Shown here one piece after another: positions 41,056 through 51,176 of a stretch of DNA of 64,000 nt; position 1 is the stretch's first letter; each line of letters begins with the position of its first letter. The stretch covers positions 558,001 through 622,000 of the forward strand of contig NZ_JAGSPK010000002.1 in NCBI RefSeq assembly GCF_018139565.1. The letters run 5' to 3'. The notes below the pieces were generated by a model. The model had not been told where the DNA came from. It searched no databases and saw nothing but the letters and a program-made list of their open reading frames with translations. Source of the DNA: Cognatundibacterium rivi. Its GTDB lineage: Bacteria; Pseudomonadota; Gammaproteobacteria; Burkholderiales; Burkholderiaceae_D. The position numbers were made by a program, and so were the translations under genes.

Positions 41056-41183
41056 TGATATTTCCATCCTTTAGACAAAAGCGATTGTGTTGATAATCGC
41101 ACTGTTTGTAAAGACTATAATGGTTTGTAACAACTTCTTACTCCCTTTTGCGCCCATCAGCATACTATCTAAAAGGAAACAAC

Positions 41184-42101
41184 TTGAGCATTTACAGCAT
41201 GACTGGTTATGCGACCAGCACCCAGGAAACCGATGCAGGCACGATCACCATCGAAATCAAAAGTGTCAATTCCCGCTTTCTCGATCTGCAGTTCCGCATC
41301 AATGATGATTTTCGCTCTGTAGAGTCATTGTTCCGCGATGCGATCTCGCGCAAGTTAGTACGCGGCAAAGTTGAATGTCGTTTCAGTTTCGGGAAAAAAA
41401 CCACCGAAACCAGTAACAAAGCGCTGAATGCAACCATACTCGGACAACTGACCAACTTTCAAAATAATCTGAAAAGTCACTTTCCTGATGCTCCCCCCTT
41501 CACCATGAATGAATTGCTACGCTGGCCCGGAGTCATAGAGGAAGCTGAAATCAATGCAGAAAGCCTTCAGAATACGATTCTCCGTAGCATTAATGACACA
41601 TTGGAAGCATTCATTACCAGTCGTGAGCGTGAAGGCGCAGCGCTGGAGCAGGTACTGCTCAGCCGGGTAGCAGCGATGGAAGAAATCGTCGAAAGAATCA
41701 AACCTCTGATGCCGCAAATGTTGCAGCAATTTCAGCAGAAATCTGTTGCGCGGCTCGAAGAGGCGCTGGGATTGGCTTTACCAGCCAATGGCAACAACAC
41801 CGCCCAGACCATCACCCGTGAAGAAGCGTTCGACAGAATTCGTCAGGAAGTCACTGTATACGGCATCCGCGTCGACGTCGCAGAAGAACTTGCCCGCTTA
41901 TCCGCACATCTGACAGAGACACGCCACATTCTGAAAAAAGGTGGACAGGTCGGCAAACGTCTCGACTTCATGATGCAGGAACTTAATCGTGAAGCCAATA
42001 CACTAGGCTCCAAAGCGGCGCTCAAAGAATTGGCCGATGCATCAATGGAATTGAAGCTGTTGATAGAGCAAATGCGCGAGCAGGTACAAAACCTTGAATA
42101 A
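41184..42101 (+). CDS. yicC: YicC-family endoribonuclease
   Basis: A TTG start at 41184 (AAAGGAAAC 8-9 nt upstream) gives SIYSMTGYATSTQ, matching the family start, and about 305 residues. SMTGYA, EIKSVNSRFLDLQFR and the C-terminal QELNREANTLGSKAALKEL are hallmark motifs. YicC is an endoribonuclease. An upstream ATG frame (41148) adds residues not seen in the family. It precedes gmk and is divergent from the kinase gene. Confidence 0.92.
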   Translation: MSIYSMTGYATSTQETDAGTITIEIKSVNSRFLDLQFRINDDFRSVESLFRDAISRKLVRGKVECRFSFGKKTTETSNKALNATILGQLTNFQNNLKSHFPDAPPFTMNELLRWPGVIEEAEINAESLQNTILRSINDTLEAFITSREREGAALEQVLLSRVAAMEEIVERIKPLMPQMLQQFQQKSVARLEEALGLALPANGNNTAQTITREEAFDRIRQEVTVYGIRVDVAEELARLSAHLTETRHILKKGGQVGKRLDFMMQELNREANTLGSKAALKELADASMELKLLIEQMREQVQNLE

Positions 42102-42143
42102 CGCGACACATTTGCTTATACTGCCGCCGATATTTTAAGAAGC

Positions 42144-42186
42144 GACAACTCCGGCGGCACATAATGCCGCCGTTGTGTTTTTGTTG
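42144..42186 (+). terminator. Rho-independent terminator between yicC and gmk
   Basis: Stem CGGCGGCA/TGCCGCCG with a 5-nt loop (CATAA), extended outside by complementary ACAAC/GTTGT, then a T-rich GTTTTTGTT. It lies 40 bp after the yicC stop. Confidence 0.75.
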
Positions 42187-42223
42187 CCTCATGTTTCACT
42201 GACGATACCAACCAGAGATCCTT

Positions 42224-42868
42224 ATGCGCCCTATCACATCCACTGCAGGCAGCCTGTTCATCGTTGCAGCGCCATCAGGCGCCGGTAAATCCACACTGGT
42301 GAATGCTTTACTGGCGCAGGAACCACAAATCAAGTTATCCATTTCATCGACGACACGTCCTCCGCGCCCAGGCGAACAGGATGGGCGCGAATATCACTTC
42401 ACAACGGTAGAAGACTTCGTTGCCCGTGAAAAAGCCGGAGAATTTCTGGAGCATGCCGAAGTTCACGGTAATTACTACGGCACGTCGCGGCTGATCATTG
42501 AAGAACAAATGCGCGCCGGTACGGATGTGTTGCTGGAGATTGACTGGCAAGGTGCGCAGCAGGTACGCAAACAATTTCCCGGTGCCGTCGGCATTTTCAT
42601 TTTGCCACCATCGATTCCTGCCTTGGAAGAACGCCTAAAAAAACGAGGGCAAGACGAACCTCACGTCATTACACGCCGGATTTTGGCCGCGGGCGGCGAA
42701 ATGGCGCACTCCCCTGAGTTCGAATATGTTATTATCAATCAAGACTTTACTACTGCATTGTCTGAGTTGAATGCGATCGTTAAAGCGACCCGCTGCAGAT
42801 TTACTCAACAGGCGACACGGAATAGCGAATTGTTTGCCCAACTTGGCATCCACGCCAATCCGAATTAA
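42224..42868 (+). CDS. gmk: Guanylate kinase
   Basis: A 214-residue guanylate kinase: [22 protein letters not shown] (P-loop), [21 protein letters not shown] and [16 protein letters not shown] are diagnostic. It phosphorylates GMP to GDP and precedes rpoZ and spoT, a common arrangement in proteobacteria. Confidence 0.96.
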   Translation: MRPITSTAGSLFIVAAPSGAGKSTLVNALLAQEPQIKLSISSTTRPPRPGEQDGREYHFTTVEDFVAREKAGEFLEHAEVHGNYYGTSRLIIEEQMRAGTDVLLEIDWQGAQQVRKQFPGAVGIFILPPSIPALEERLKKRGQDEPHVITRRILAAGGEMAHSPEFEYVIINQDFTTALSELNAIVKATRCRFTQQATRNSELFAQLGIHANPN

Positions 42869-42908
42869 TTCAAAAAATTATTTGTATCATTTGTATTTAG
42901 GAAAAAAT

Positions 42909-43112
42909 ATGGCACGTATTACCATTGAAGACGCGTTGAAACAAATCCCTAATCGTTTCCAGCTGACACTGTGCGCAACCTATCGCGCACGCCAGTTACT
43001 GCAAGGTCACACACCAAAGGTTGAAGCAAAAGACAAACCTACCGTTGTTGCTCTGCGCGAAATCGCTGCTGGCAAAATCGGTATTGAGATGCTGAAAAAA
43101 GTTCCTATGTAA
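42909..43112 (+). CDS. rpoZ: RNA polymerase omega subunit
   Basis: A 67-residue protein. [20 protein letters not shown] is the typical N-terminus, and the C-terminal [20 protein letters not shown] matches. The ATG at 42909 follows TTTAGGAAAAAAT. The upstream frame back to 42771 is the gmk overlap and is not used. Confidence 0.93.
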   Translation: MARITIEDALKQIPNRFQLTLCATYRARQLLQGHTPKVEAKDKPTVVALREIAAGKIGIEMLKKVPM

Positions 43113-43166
43113 TTTCGCATTACGCGAAAAATCAAAGTACCTACCTTTATCGGCCGGAAAAACAGA

Positions 43167-45455
43167 ATGAACGCAACAGAAACCTCTTCATCTCTGAGTA
43201 AACCGGCCGAACCTGATACCGCCCCGCCTCCATCAGCGGCCACGCCGCAGAGCAGCGCAAAAAAAAACGCCACAACTTCGACTGAAGCCAATCTAAAGGT
43301 ACCTGCACCTGTTGTCGGTGTCGCCTCAACGACGGCGCTGTCTGCTCGTCTCGCAGAATACATGTCGCCTGGCGACCTCAAGCTGATTAAGGAAGCCTAT
43401 CGTTTTTCTGATGAAAAACATCTGGGTCAGGTGCGCAAATCCGGCGAGCCCTACATTTCTCATCCTATCGCTGTCGCCGAAATCTGCGCCGAATGGAAGC
43501 TGGATGTGCAAGCGATCATGGCGGCGCTGTTGCACGACGTCATGGAAGATCAGGATGTCAAAAAAGAAGAACTGATTGAACGCTTCGGCGCTCCGGTCGC
43601 CACCTTGGTGGATGGGTTATCGAAACTCGAAAAAATCGAGTTTCAGAGTCAGATCGAGGCGCAGGCAGAGAATTTCCGCAAAATGTTGCTGGCGATGGCG
43701 CGCGATGTGCGCGTTATTCTCGTTAAACTGGCAGACCGCCTGCACAATATGCGTACGCTGGGCGTGATGCGCTCGGAAAAAAAACGCCGCATTTCACGCG
43801 AAACGATGGATGTCTATGTGCCGATTGCGCACAGACTTGGCCTCAATAACATTTATCGCGAATTACAGGATTTAGCTTTCTCGCATTTGTATCCGATGCG
43901 CTACCGGACTTTATCCAAAGCCGTGAAAGCCGCACGTGGCAATCGTCGTGAAGTCGTCAGTAAAATCCTGGAAGCAGTGAAAAACTCGCTGAAAGAAGCG
44001 GGTCTGCATGCAGAAGTCTATGGCCGCGAAAAAACGCTGTATGGCATTTACCGCAAAATGCAGGATAAACATTTGAGTTTTTCTCAGGTACTGGATGTTT
44101 ACGGTTTTCGCATCGTCGTCGAAAATTTCCGCGAGAGTTATTATGCCCTCGGTACCTTGCATGCGCTGTACAAGCCCATGCCGGGCAAGTTTAAAGACTA
44201 TATAGCGATTCCCAAAACCAACGGTTATCAATCGCTGCACACCACACTGATCGGTCCGTACGGCACGCCGGTCGAATTTCAGATCCGCACTCAGGAAATG
44301 CACCGCGTTGCCGAATCAGGCGTCGCAGCACACTGGCTCTACAAAGACGCCGAAGGCAGTCTTACGGATTTACAGCAACGCACGCACGCATGGCTACAGT
44401 CTTTACTCGATATACAGAAACAGACGGGCGATTCGGCAGAATTTTTAGAACACGTGAAGATCGATCTGTTCCCGGATTCGGTCTATGTCTTCACACCAAA
44501 ATCCAAGATCATCGCCCTGCCACGTGGCGCGACGGCGCTGGATTTTGCGTACAACATTCACACCGACATCGGCAATCAGGCGATTGCGACGCGCATCAAT
44601 CACGAGCCGGTGCCATTGCGCTCAGAATTAAAAAATGGCGACATCATCGAAATCATTACGTCACCCGGCTCTCGGCCGACACCGAACTGGCTGACTTATG
44701 TGCGCACGGGCAAAGCCCGTTCTGCGATTCGCCATTATCTGCGCACCATCAATCTGAATGAATCGACTGAACTGGGTAAACAATTGCTCGCTCAGGCGCT
44801 GGTGGCAGTCAATCTGAATCCGGAGTTACCGGGCGCGTTGGTCGATAAATTACTCAATGAATCCACCGCCAAAGAGATGGATGAAATCTATACTGATATC
44901 GGTATAGGCAAACGCATGGCAACACTGGTGGCGCGACATATTCTGGATCTGGTGGAAGATGACTCGCCCTTCCCTTTCCAACAATTCGGCGACAAACAAA
45001 ATTACAAACGCGAGCCTGTGATCATTTATGGCAGCGAAGGTTTATCAGTACAACTTGCACCATGTTGCATGCCGATTCCGGGCGACAACATCATCGGCCA
45101 GTTAAAACGCGATCAGGGTCTGGTGGTGCATACCGATGATTGTGAACATGCAAAACGCATGCATTTCAAAGAGCCTGACCGCTGGATCGACGTTACCTGG
45201 GGTGAAGAACTGAACCGCAGTTTTGATACTCGTATCATCGTCACCGTCAACAATGAACGCGGCGCACTCGCACGTATCGCAGCAGGCATAGGCGAGTCAG
45301 AAGCAAATATCAGTCATGTGAATATGGAAGATGGCGATGCCAATGACATGACAAACATCCATTTCACGATTCAGGTAGAAGATCGCGGCCATCTCGCAAA
45401 GATTATGCGCAGCGTCAAGCATCTGAGTGGCGTCATCCGCGTTGTGCGCGTCTGA
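43167..45455 (+). CDS. spoT: Bifunctional (p)ppGpp synthetase/hydrolase SpoT
   Basis: A 762-residue RSH protein. After about 60 Ser/Pro/Ala-rich residues come the HD hydrolase (YISHPIAVAEICAEWKLD ... ALLHDVMEDQ), the synthetase (GREKTLYGIYRKMQ, YGFRIVVE, IPKTNGYQSLHTT), TGS (LFPDSVYVFTPKSKIIALPRG), a Cys-containing region (APCCMPIPGD) and an ACT domain. All HD metal residues and synthetase loops appear intact, so it should be bifunctional. It lies downstream of rpoZ. Confidence 0.96.
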   Translation: MNATETSSSLSKPAEPDTAPPPSAATPQSSAKKNATTSTEANLKVPAPVVGVASTTALSARLAEYMSPGDLKLIKEAYRFSDEKHLGQVRKSGEPYISHPIAVAEICAEWKLDVQAIMAALLHDVMEDQDVKKEELIERFGAPVATLVDGLSKLEKIEFQSQIEAQAENFRKMLLAMARDVRVILVKLADRLHNMRTLGVMRSEKKRRISRETMDVYVPIAHRLGLNNIYRELQDLAFSHLYPMRYRTLSKAVKAARGNRREVVSKILEAVKNSLKEAGLHAEVYGREKTLYGIYRKMQDKHLSFSQVLDVYGFRIVVENFRESYYALGTLHALYKPMPGKFKDYIAIPKTNGYQSLHTTLIGPYGTPVEFQIRTQEMHRVAESGVAAHWLYKDAEGSLTDLQQRTHAWLQSLLDIQKQTGDSAEFLEHVKIDLFPDSVYVFTPKSKIIALPRGATALDFAYNIHTDIGNQAIATRINHEPVPLRSELKNGDIIEIITSPGSRPTPNWLTYVRTGKARSAIRHYLRTINLNESTELGKQLLAQALVAVNLNPELPGALVDKLLNESTAKEMDEIYTDIGIGKRMATLVARHILDLVEDDSPFPFQQFGDKQNYKREPVIIYGSEGLSVQLAPCCMPIPGDNIIGQLKRDQGLVVHTDDCEHAKRMHFKEPDRWIDVTWGEELNRSFDTRIIVTVNNERGALARIAAGIGESEANISHVNMEDGDANDMTNIHFTIQVEDRGHLAKIMRSVKHLSGVIRVVRV

Positions 45456-45511
45456 ACCATATTTTCTGAATTACCGCCCCGCCACATTCCGCCTGAAAAC
45501 AGCAGTTTTTA

Positions 45512-45598
45512 ATATACTCCCCCCATTTTTAAAGAAAACCACCATGTTGTCAGCGAATTGACTGGGTCTTCAAATATACCCCGGGGAGTATATTTGAA
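45512..45598. repeat. Extragenic repeat copy A (ATATACTCCCCCCA + palindrome)
   Basis: ATATACTCCCCCCA at 45512-45525 is followed 62 nt after its start by a near-palindrome with arms TTCAAATATAC/GTATATTTGAA around CCCCGGGGA (45569-45598). A second copy with the same spacing lies at 54345-54426. This copy sits between convergent genes (spoT and the DUF3422 gene), so it could act as a bidirectional terminator. The remainder of the 45456-45741 gap shows no gene. Confidence 0.6.
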
Positions 45599-45741
45599 TC
45601 ATTTTTCAGGGCTTACCGTTCAACCATCCAGTTGCCACACGCTGCATTGCCCCGGTTGCGCGATTGATCCATAGTGCAATCAGCTTGCAGAGTGCGAATT
45701 TACCGACAGATCAACGCCCGCAAAAAATCGTTCAATACAAT

Positions 45742-47109
45742 TCAATGCAGTTTTTTATGCATGCGCCGCAAACCCAGCCAGACACAAACGGCAATCACCG
45801 GTATCAGGATTCCGGTCAGCAAATCCGGGTTAATTTCCAGCCCCATGGCTTTCATGCCTTTGCCCGTGTACAAAAATAAACCAGCAACGTAGTAACTGAT
45901 CGCGGCAACAGACAGCCCTTCGACGGCCTGCTGCAAACGCAGTTGTTGTGCTGCGCGTGCGTTCAGACTCTGCAATATCTTGCGATTTTGCTGTTCCTGT
46001 ACGATGCCGACACGGGTACGCAATAAATCATTGGTATGTGCAATTCTGGCAGCCAGCGCTTCCTGTCTGCGTACAATTGCCTCGCAGGTATGCATCGCCG
46101 GGGCAAGGCGACGTTCCATGAATTCTTCTATCGTAGGAATACCATCTATCCGTGACTCGCGCAGCTCGCCGATACGCGCATTGACCAGACTGAAATACGC
46201 TTTGGATGCCGAAAAACGATAGCTGTTTTCCAGCGCCAGCTTTTCTATGCGCGCCGCCAGATCAATAATTTGCCGTAAGACGCCCTGTTCGGCATCGGTA
46301 TCGGCTAGCTCGCCATCACTACCGCTTGCCAGCGTCATGGTGGATGTGATCTGTACCAACTCGTTTTCAATTGCATTCAACACTGGCGCGGCCGCCTGGG
46401 CTTGCGGCAGACCAAGTAAAGCGATCATGCGGTAAGTTTCGATTTCCAGTATGCGCTGCACGGTACGTCCGGCCTGCTGATCGAGAAAGCCCTGATCCTT
46501 GACGATGAAACGGCTGAAGCCGTCCGCCTGAATCAGAAAATCCGTCCAGACCTGACCGCGATCAATCACCTGACTACCGACTAACACACTGCCTTCAAAC
46601 ATCCCGCGCATCGTTACCGTACCGGCCGGTGGCGTGGTATCCACAGGCGTTGCGGCAGGAATCAGGGCGACGTGGGCCGCCACCATGACTTTTCCCTGCA
46701 AGCCAGCCAGCCATTGTTGCGGTACATGTCGCAACGGTACCTTTGCAAATACCTGGGCAATATCCGATATCGCTGCAACTGTCAGCGTTGAGTCTTCCGG
46801 ATTATCCAGAAACGTATAGGTCGCAAACTCGGTATGACATTCCCACTTCAAACGGAAGCGGCCAAAATCATGGAAAAAATATTTAGCGTCACCACCGGGA
46901 CTAGCGACACCGAAATATCCGCAAAATTCACTGAGTATCTGCAATTGCACATGCAGATTGTCACCACCGATGCGGCCCTGGTTATGCGCAAAAACCGCGA
47001 TATGGGTCAGCACCTCAGGCGCATTCAGACGTAATGATGGACGCGAATGCACCTCGGCAGCCAGAGGAATCCGCAAAGGATGATTGATATCGGTATAGTT
47101 AAGTGCCAT
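45742..47109 (-). CDS. DUF3422 family membrane protein
   Basis: A 455-residue protein: it starts MALNYTDINHPLRIPLAAEVHSRPSL, the DUF3422 opening, and ends with two membrane helices (VAAISYYVAGLFLYTGKG and LTGILIPVIAVCVWLGL) after a helical region (SLNARAAQQLRLQQAVEGLS). The family is conserved in alpha- and beta-proteobacteria without a known function. It stands alone, convergent with spoT. Confidence 0.88.
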   Translation of the reverse strand: MALNYTDINHPLRIPLAAEVHSRPSLRLNAPEVLTHIAVFAHNQGRIGGDNLHVQLQILSEFCGYFGVASPGGDAKYFFHDFGRFRLKWECHTEFATYTFLDNPEDSTLTVAAISDIAQVFAKVPLRHVPQQWLAGLQGKVMVAAHVALIPAATPVDTTPPAGTVTMRGMFEGSVLVGSQVIDRGQVWTDFLIQADGFSRFIVKDQGFLDQQAGRTVQRILEIETYRMIALLGLPQAQAAAPVLNAIENELVQITSTMTLASGSDGELADTDAEQGVLRQIIDLAARIEKLALENSYRFSASKAYFSLVNARIGELRESRIDGIPTIEEFMERRLAPAMHTCEAIVRRQEALAARIAHTNDLLRTRVGIVQEQQNRKILQSLNARAAQQLRLQQAVEGLSVAAISYYVAGLFLYTGKGMKAMGLEINPDLLTGILIPVIAVCVWLGLRRMHKKLH

Positions 47110-47168
47110 CGTGTATGCCGTGTAAGTAGTAAATGAGGTGCGCAGTATGCGGATCGTTCTGAGTCAAT

Positions 47169-47717
47169 TTACGCCGGATAAATGACATCCAGTATCGTCA
47201 ACTCATCGATTCCTGCCGGTGTTTTCAGTATCACAGTGTCCCCCGTACGCGCTTTAGTCAGCGCGCGGGCAACCGGAGAAATCCAGCTGATTTTTCCTTG
47301 CAGCGGGTCAAATTCATCAACGCCGACAATGGTGATCGTAATTTCTTCACCCTGTAAATTTTCATACACCACAGTTGCACCAAAAAAAATCTGATCGGAA
47401 CCATGATGCACGCGCGGATCAACCACTTCTGCGATATCCAGACGCTTACTTAAAAAGCGTATGCGCCGGTCGATTTCACGCAAACGCCGTTTCCCGTAGA
47501 TGTAATCACCGTTTTCAGAGCGGTCACCATTCGAAGCGGCCCAGGAAACAATGCTCACCACTTCCGGGCGATCAACATCAATCAGACGCAAGAACTCGTC
47601 TTTCATCCGCTGATGGCCTTCCGGCGTCATGTAATTCTTTGCACCGGCAGGAATCGCAGGAGCGCCGATCTCTTCATCGTCATCCTGCTCAGATTCTTTT
47701 ATAAAAGCTTTGCTCAT
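47169..47717 (-). CDS. greB: Transcription elongation factor GreB
   Basis: A 182-residue Gre factor. YMTPEGHQRMKDEFLRLIDVDRPEV and WAASNGDRSENGDYIYGKRRLREIDRRIRFL form the N-terminal coiled coil with the acidic tip; the C-terminal FKBP-like domain holds SWISPVARAL. The 'GKRRLREIDRRIRFL' basic patch is GreB-like. It rescues backtracked RNA polymerase. The N-terminal acidic extension of 20 residues (EQDDDEEIG) is extra. Confidence 0.93.
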   Translation of the reverse strand: MSKAFIKESEQDDDEEIGAPAIPAGAKNYMTPEGHQRMKDEFLRLIDVDRPEVVSIVSWAASNGDRSENGDYIYGKRRLREIDRRIRFLSKRLDIAEVVDPRVHHGSDQIFFGATVVYENLQGEEITITIVGVDEFDPLQGKISWISPVARALTKARTGDTVILKTPAGIDELTILDVIYPA

Positions 47718-47921
47718 TTATTTTATCTTCTGCCGAAGCAGATCAAATTAATCACCATCTTCTTACCGCAGCTCTGTCATCCCTTATAAAATAAGCGATC
47801 GCGCTGTTCTGATCAACTCTGAGTCAGTGATTGCAGCGCAGATGCTGGCGAGTACCAAGACTTCTCACTGTAAAGTAAAACTCCCATAATAGCGAAGGTC
47901 TGAGATAGAAATGGAATATGC

Positions 47922-48569
47922 ATGGCTGAATATGCGTCAATTAAGTTAATGATTGTGGATGACCGCATTGTGGTCAGAGAAGGAATTAAAGGAATCATTG
48001 CCACCACACCTGATATTGCGGTCGTGGGAGAATCCGGCAGCGGCCTGGATGCCGTGCGTTTATCCAGAAAGCTGGATTACCATGTGATGGTGCTTGACAT
48101 CGCGCTGCCCGATAAAAATGGGATAGAAGTTCTGAAGCAAATTAAAGCCGAAAAGCCGGAAGTCAACGTGTTGATGTTTTCGAATTTTCGCGAAGATCAG
48201 TATGCGATACGTTGCCTGAAGGCTGGCGCATCCGGTTATCTCAATGAGCATTGCGGCAGTGATGAGATTCTGGCTGCCATCCGGCAGGTTTCAAATGGTT
48301 TGAAATACATCAGTACCGCACTGGCTCAGGAGTTAGCCAACAACCTGAATCAGGAGCATGAAGATGAACCGCATAAAACACTGTCCGATCGTGAATTTCA
48401 GACTCTGACGATGATCGCATCGGGTAAATCGGTGAGTGACATTGCTAAAGAACTATCTTTGTCAGTAAAAACCATCAGTGAATACCGTGCGAGGATTTTG
48501 TTAAAGATGAAATTGCGGCACAATGCAGAACTGACACATTACGCAATCAAGAATCAGCTTGTCGATTGA
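47922..48569 (+). CDS. NarL/FixJ-family response regulator
   Basis: A 215-residue regulator. The receiver has LMIVDDRIVV (acid pair), VLDIALPD (phospho-Asp) and LMFSNF (Ser switch), but the conserved Lys of 'GYLxK' is replaced: CLKAGASGYLNEH. The output domain is a LuxR-type helix-turn-helix (LSDREFQTLTMIASGKSVSDIAKELSLSVKTISEYRARILLKM). No kinase gene is adjacent; the next gene is a diguanylate cyclase. Phosphorylation-independent activity or altered control is possible. Confidence 0.88.
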   Translation: MAEYASIKLMIVDDRIVVREGIKGIIATTPDIAVVGESGSGLDAVRLSRKLDYHVMVLDIALPDKNGIEVLKQIKAEKPEVNVLMFSNFREDQYAIRCLKAGASGYLNEHCGSDEILAAIRQVSNGLKYISTALAQELANNLNQEHEDEPHKTLSDREFQTLTMIASGKSVSDIAKELSLSVKTISEYRARILLKMKLRHNAELTHYAIKNQLVD

Positions 48570-48634
48570 GTATTTTTTGTTGCATATCGTTTTATTGTTT
48601 ATTGTTCACCGTTTATCGTTTTTGACCAGACTAC

Positions 48635-50290
48635 ATGTCGACCAAACCACCTTCGTCACAATTCAAAAGTCCTTCTGACATCGCACGTGAGACGTTTCGT
48701 CAATTAGCGATACAAAGGATTGCGCCGACGCCCGATGCCTACCGAAAACTGTATAACGAGGTGGCTGGCATCAGCGAGGAAACGCCCGCGACGACGCCCG
48801 AAACGATACAACAGGCAGTTAAACCTTCTGAGGCAGAAAATCTGCTGGCCAACTTCGCCAGCAGCCTGCAGGCATCACAAAGCGATTTATCTACTTTTGG
48901 TCATCGCTTCAGCCGCGCCGTTAAAACCGGGAACTGGGACGATTACAGCAAAGGTCTGGAACTGCTGACGCAACGCATTACCGAACCACCTGCGCCTACC
49001 AATCAAATCAGCCTCGTTGATCCCGCACCTTCCGTGATCAACAACTCAGCGCCGATTTCTTTGGTCGATATCCCAGCGCAAGATGACCCATGCCAGCGCG
49101 TACTGAAAGACTTACTGTATCGTACGCTGACATTAGCTCTCAGTTCTTTGCTGAAACCCAATCCGGCGCTTGCGACCGAATCGGAAGCATTGGGTCTGGC
49201 AGTCAGAGAAGCGAATAATGAGCCTGAATTAAATCAGGTTGCCAGCCGTCTGAAGCAACTTTGTTTTCAGATTGAATTGCAAAGCGGCGACAGCGCTGAG
49301 CAACATGAATTACTACTGCGTTTATTCGATTTATTGCTGACGAATATTCACGATCTGCTCGACAACGACAACTGGCTGCGCGGTCAGATTGAAGTCGTGC
49401 AAAATCTGATTTCCGGCCCGATAGATCATCGTGCATTGCAAGAAGCAACCCGCAGCCTGAAAGACGTCATCTACAAACAGGGCGTGCTTAAAAATAGTAT
49501 TGATGAGTCGAACACCTCCGTCAAAAATATGATGACGGCGTTTATCGACAGACTCAATGCGATGGCAACCAGCGCCGGCGTCTATCAGGACAAGATGGAT
49601 CTCTACGCAAACAAAATCAGAAATACCAGCGATGCTAACGAAGTCAGCAACATCATTGGCAACATTCTGGATGAAACCCGCGTCGTGCAATCGGAAACCC
49701 TGCGCTCACGCGACATCATCGTCGCCGCGCAGAAAGAAGTGACCGAAGCTGCAGAAAAAATTAAAGGTCTCGAAGATAAACTGGCACAAATGAGTGAACT
49801 GGTGCGAGAAGATCAGTTGACAGGCAGCCTGAACCGGCGTGGTATGGAAGATATCTTTGAGCGTGAAGCCGACCGCGCGGACCGGCGCAGCTCGCCGCTT
49901 TGCATCGCCATGCTGGATCTGGATAACTTCAAAAAACTCAATGATACTCACGGCCATAACGCCGGTGATGAAGCGCTGGTGCATCTGGTCCGAATAGTAA
50001 AACAGACCTTGCGCTCCATCGATGTCATCGCCCGCTGGGGCGGTGAGGAATTCATCATTATCATGCCCGAGACCGGCCTGGAAGAAGCGGCACAGGCGAT
50101 GGTCAGAGTACAGCGTGAACTGACCAAGCATTTCTTCACTGCCGATGAACAGCGCCTGTTTATTACGTTCAGCGCCGGCGTCGCCCTTCGTTTGCCGCAT
50201 GAAGCTCAGGAAACGCTGATCAAACGTGCTGACAAGGCGATGTATGAAGCAAAACAATCCGGGAAAAATCGTGTAGTGAAAGCAAACTGA
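48635..50290 (+). CDS. Diguanylate cyclase with helical N-terminus
   Basis: A 551-residue protein. Residues 1-380 are helical without a clear membrane segment, including coiled-coil stretches (QKEVTEAAEKIKGLEDKLAQMSELV). The C-terminal GGDEF domain is complete: LTGSLNRRGMEDIFERE, MLDLDNFKKLNDTHGHNAGDE, RWGGEEFIIIMPE and an inhibitory-site RSID. It should make c-di-GMP. A similar layout is seen in some SiaD/DgcA-like cytosolic cyclases; which partner the N-terminal part recognises is unknown. Confidence 0.9.
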   Translation: MSTKPPSSQFKSPSDIARETFRQLAIQRIAPTPDAYRKLYNEVAGISEETPATTPETIQQAVKPSEAENLLANFASSLQASQSDLSTFGHRFSRAVKTGNWDDYSKGLELLTQRITEPPAPTNQISLVDPAPSVINNSAPISLVDIPAQDDPCQRVLKDLLYRTLTLALSSLLKPNPALATESEALGLAVREANNEPELNQVASRLKQLCFQIELQSGDSAEQHELLLRLFDLLLTNIHDLLDNDNWLRGQIEVVQNLISGPIDHRALQEATRSLKDVIYKQGVLKNSIDESNTSVKNMMTAFIDRLNAMATSAGVYQDKMDLYANKIRNTSDANEVSNIIGNILDETRVVQSETLRSRDIIVAAQKEVTEAAEKIKGLEDKLAQMSELVREDQLTGSLNRRGMEDIFEREADRADRRSSPLCIAMLDLDNFKKLNDTHGHNAGDEALVHLVRIVKQTLRSIDVIARWGGEEFIIIMPETGLEEAAQAMVRVQRELTKHFFTADEQRLFITFSAGVALRLPHEAQETLIKRADKAMYEAKQSGKNRVVKAN

Positions 50291-50328
50291 CGCTGATACC
50301 AATACCAATACACCGAGACGACTGAAAC

Positions 50329-50358
50329 AAAAAGGCCGCTATATCGCGGCCTTTTTTT
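50329..50358. terminator. Terminator after the diguanylate cyclase gene
   Basis: A stem of AAAGGCCGC with GCGGCCTTT around TATATC, followed by TTTTT on the plus strand and preceded by A's that serve the minus strand. It lies 40 bp after the stop. Confidence 0.85.
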
Positions 50359-50426
50359 GTATTCACCATCTCACTCAGCAAAACAGGCGACTCCTGTTTG
50401 TGAGGATCGCTGCTTCACGCATAGCA

Positions 50427-51176
50427 TTAACTGATCCGCTTCAAGAAACCATCCGGCGCAACCGTAATTTGCAATTTATGTTGCATCGCCTTGTCGATTT
50501 CAAACTCAGGGTGGGTTTGCAAATACTGATGCACCGCTGTTTTCGGGCTATTCCCTGGCTGCCACGGGCGGCTATCAAATACATCGGCCGGAACATCTTC
50601 AACAAAGGTATCAAACACGACGCAATAGCTGTCTTTGCTGACCAAAGGCGCATAGGCTTCCAGTTCGGCCAACACATGCTCATGGGTGTGATTCGAATCG
50701 AGAAAAACGATCACTTTTTGTTTGTCTTTAGCAGCCGCATGTACTTGCGCGACAATTTCCGGCGCCACACTTGAGCCTTGCAGCATCGTGATGCGTTTTG
50801 ACATCGGATGTTCCAGTATCGCCTGCTTATTGTGTTCGCGTATATCGATATCAATGCCGAGTACATGTGCATCCAGATTGCCGCCACATGCAGCAATCAG
50901 TTCCAGCATGGACGCCGAAAAAATGATGGAGCCGCCATGCGCGATACCGGTTTCGATGACCAGATCAGGCTGTACCGTCCACATCAGTTCCTGCACCGCC
51001 ATGATATCTATCGGGTTCTGGATGATAGGACGCCCCAGCCACGAAAAATTATAGACATACTGTTTGCGCATGCTCTGTTCCAGCCAGTCGCGGGACTGCG
51101 CCTGAAACGCATGGTCTTGCCCAAGTTGTTCTATGCGCGCTGCGCGTTCGGCTTCAAATTGCTGAATAGGGTTCAT
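50427..51176 (-). CDS. CmcI-like methyltransferase/hydroxylase
   Basis: The ATG at 51176 (MNPIQQFEAERAARIEQLG) gives 249 residues. It overlaps the stop of the upstream gene (ATGA). The sequence has LGRPIIQNPIDIMAVQELMWTVQPDLVIETGIAHGGSIIFSASML and VLGIDIDIREHNK, the SAM-binding pattern of the CmcI/rhamnosyl O-methyltransferase family. A sugar O-methylation role is likely in this cluster. The last gene of the operon. Confidence 0.72.
   Translation of the reverse strand: MNPIQQFEAERAARIEQLGQDHAFQAQSRDWLEQSMRKQYVYNFSWLGRPIIQNPIDIMAVQELMWTVQPDLVIETGIAHGGSIIFSASMLELIAACGGNLDAHVLGIDIDIREHNKQAILEHPMSKRITMLQGSSVAPEIVAQVHAAAKDKQKVIVFLDSNHTHEHVLAELEAYAPLVSKDSYCVVFDTFVEDVPADVFDSRPWQPGNSPKTAVHQYLQTHPEFEIDKAMQHKLQITVAPDGFLKRIS

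Noticed and set aside
45512-45598. Promoter function for copy A of the extragenic repeat
   Set aside because: It lies between two convergent genes with no gene start in the gap.
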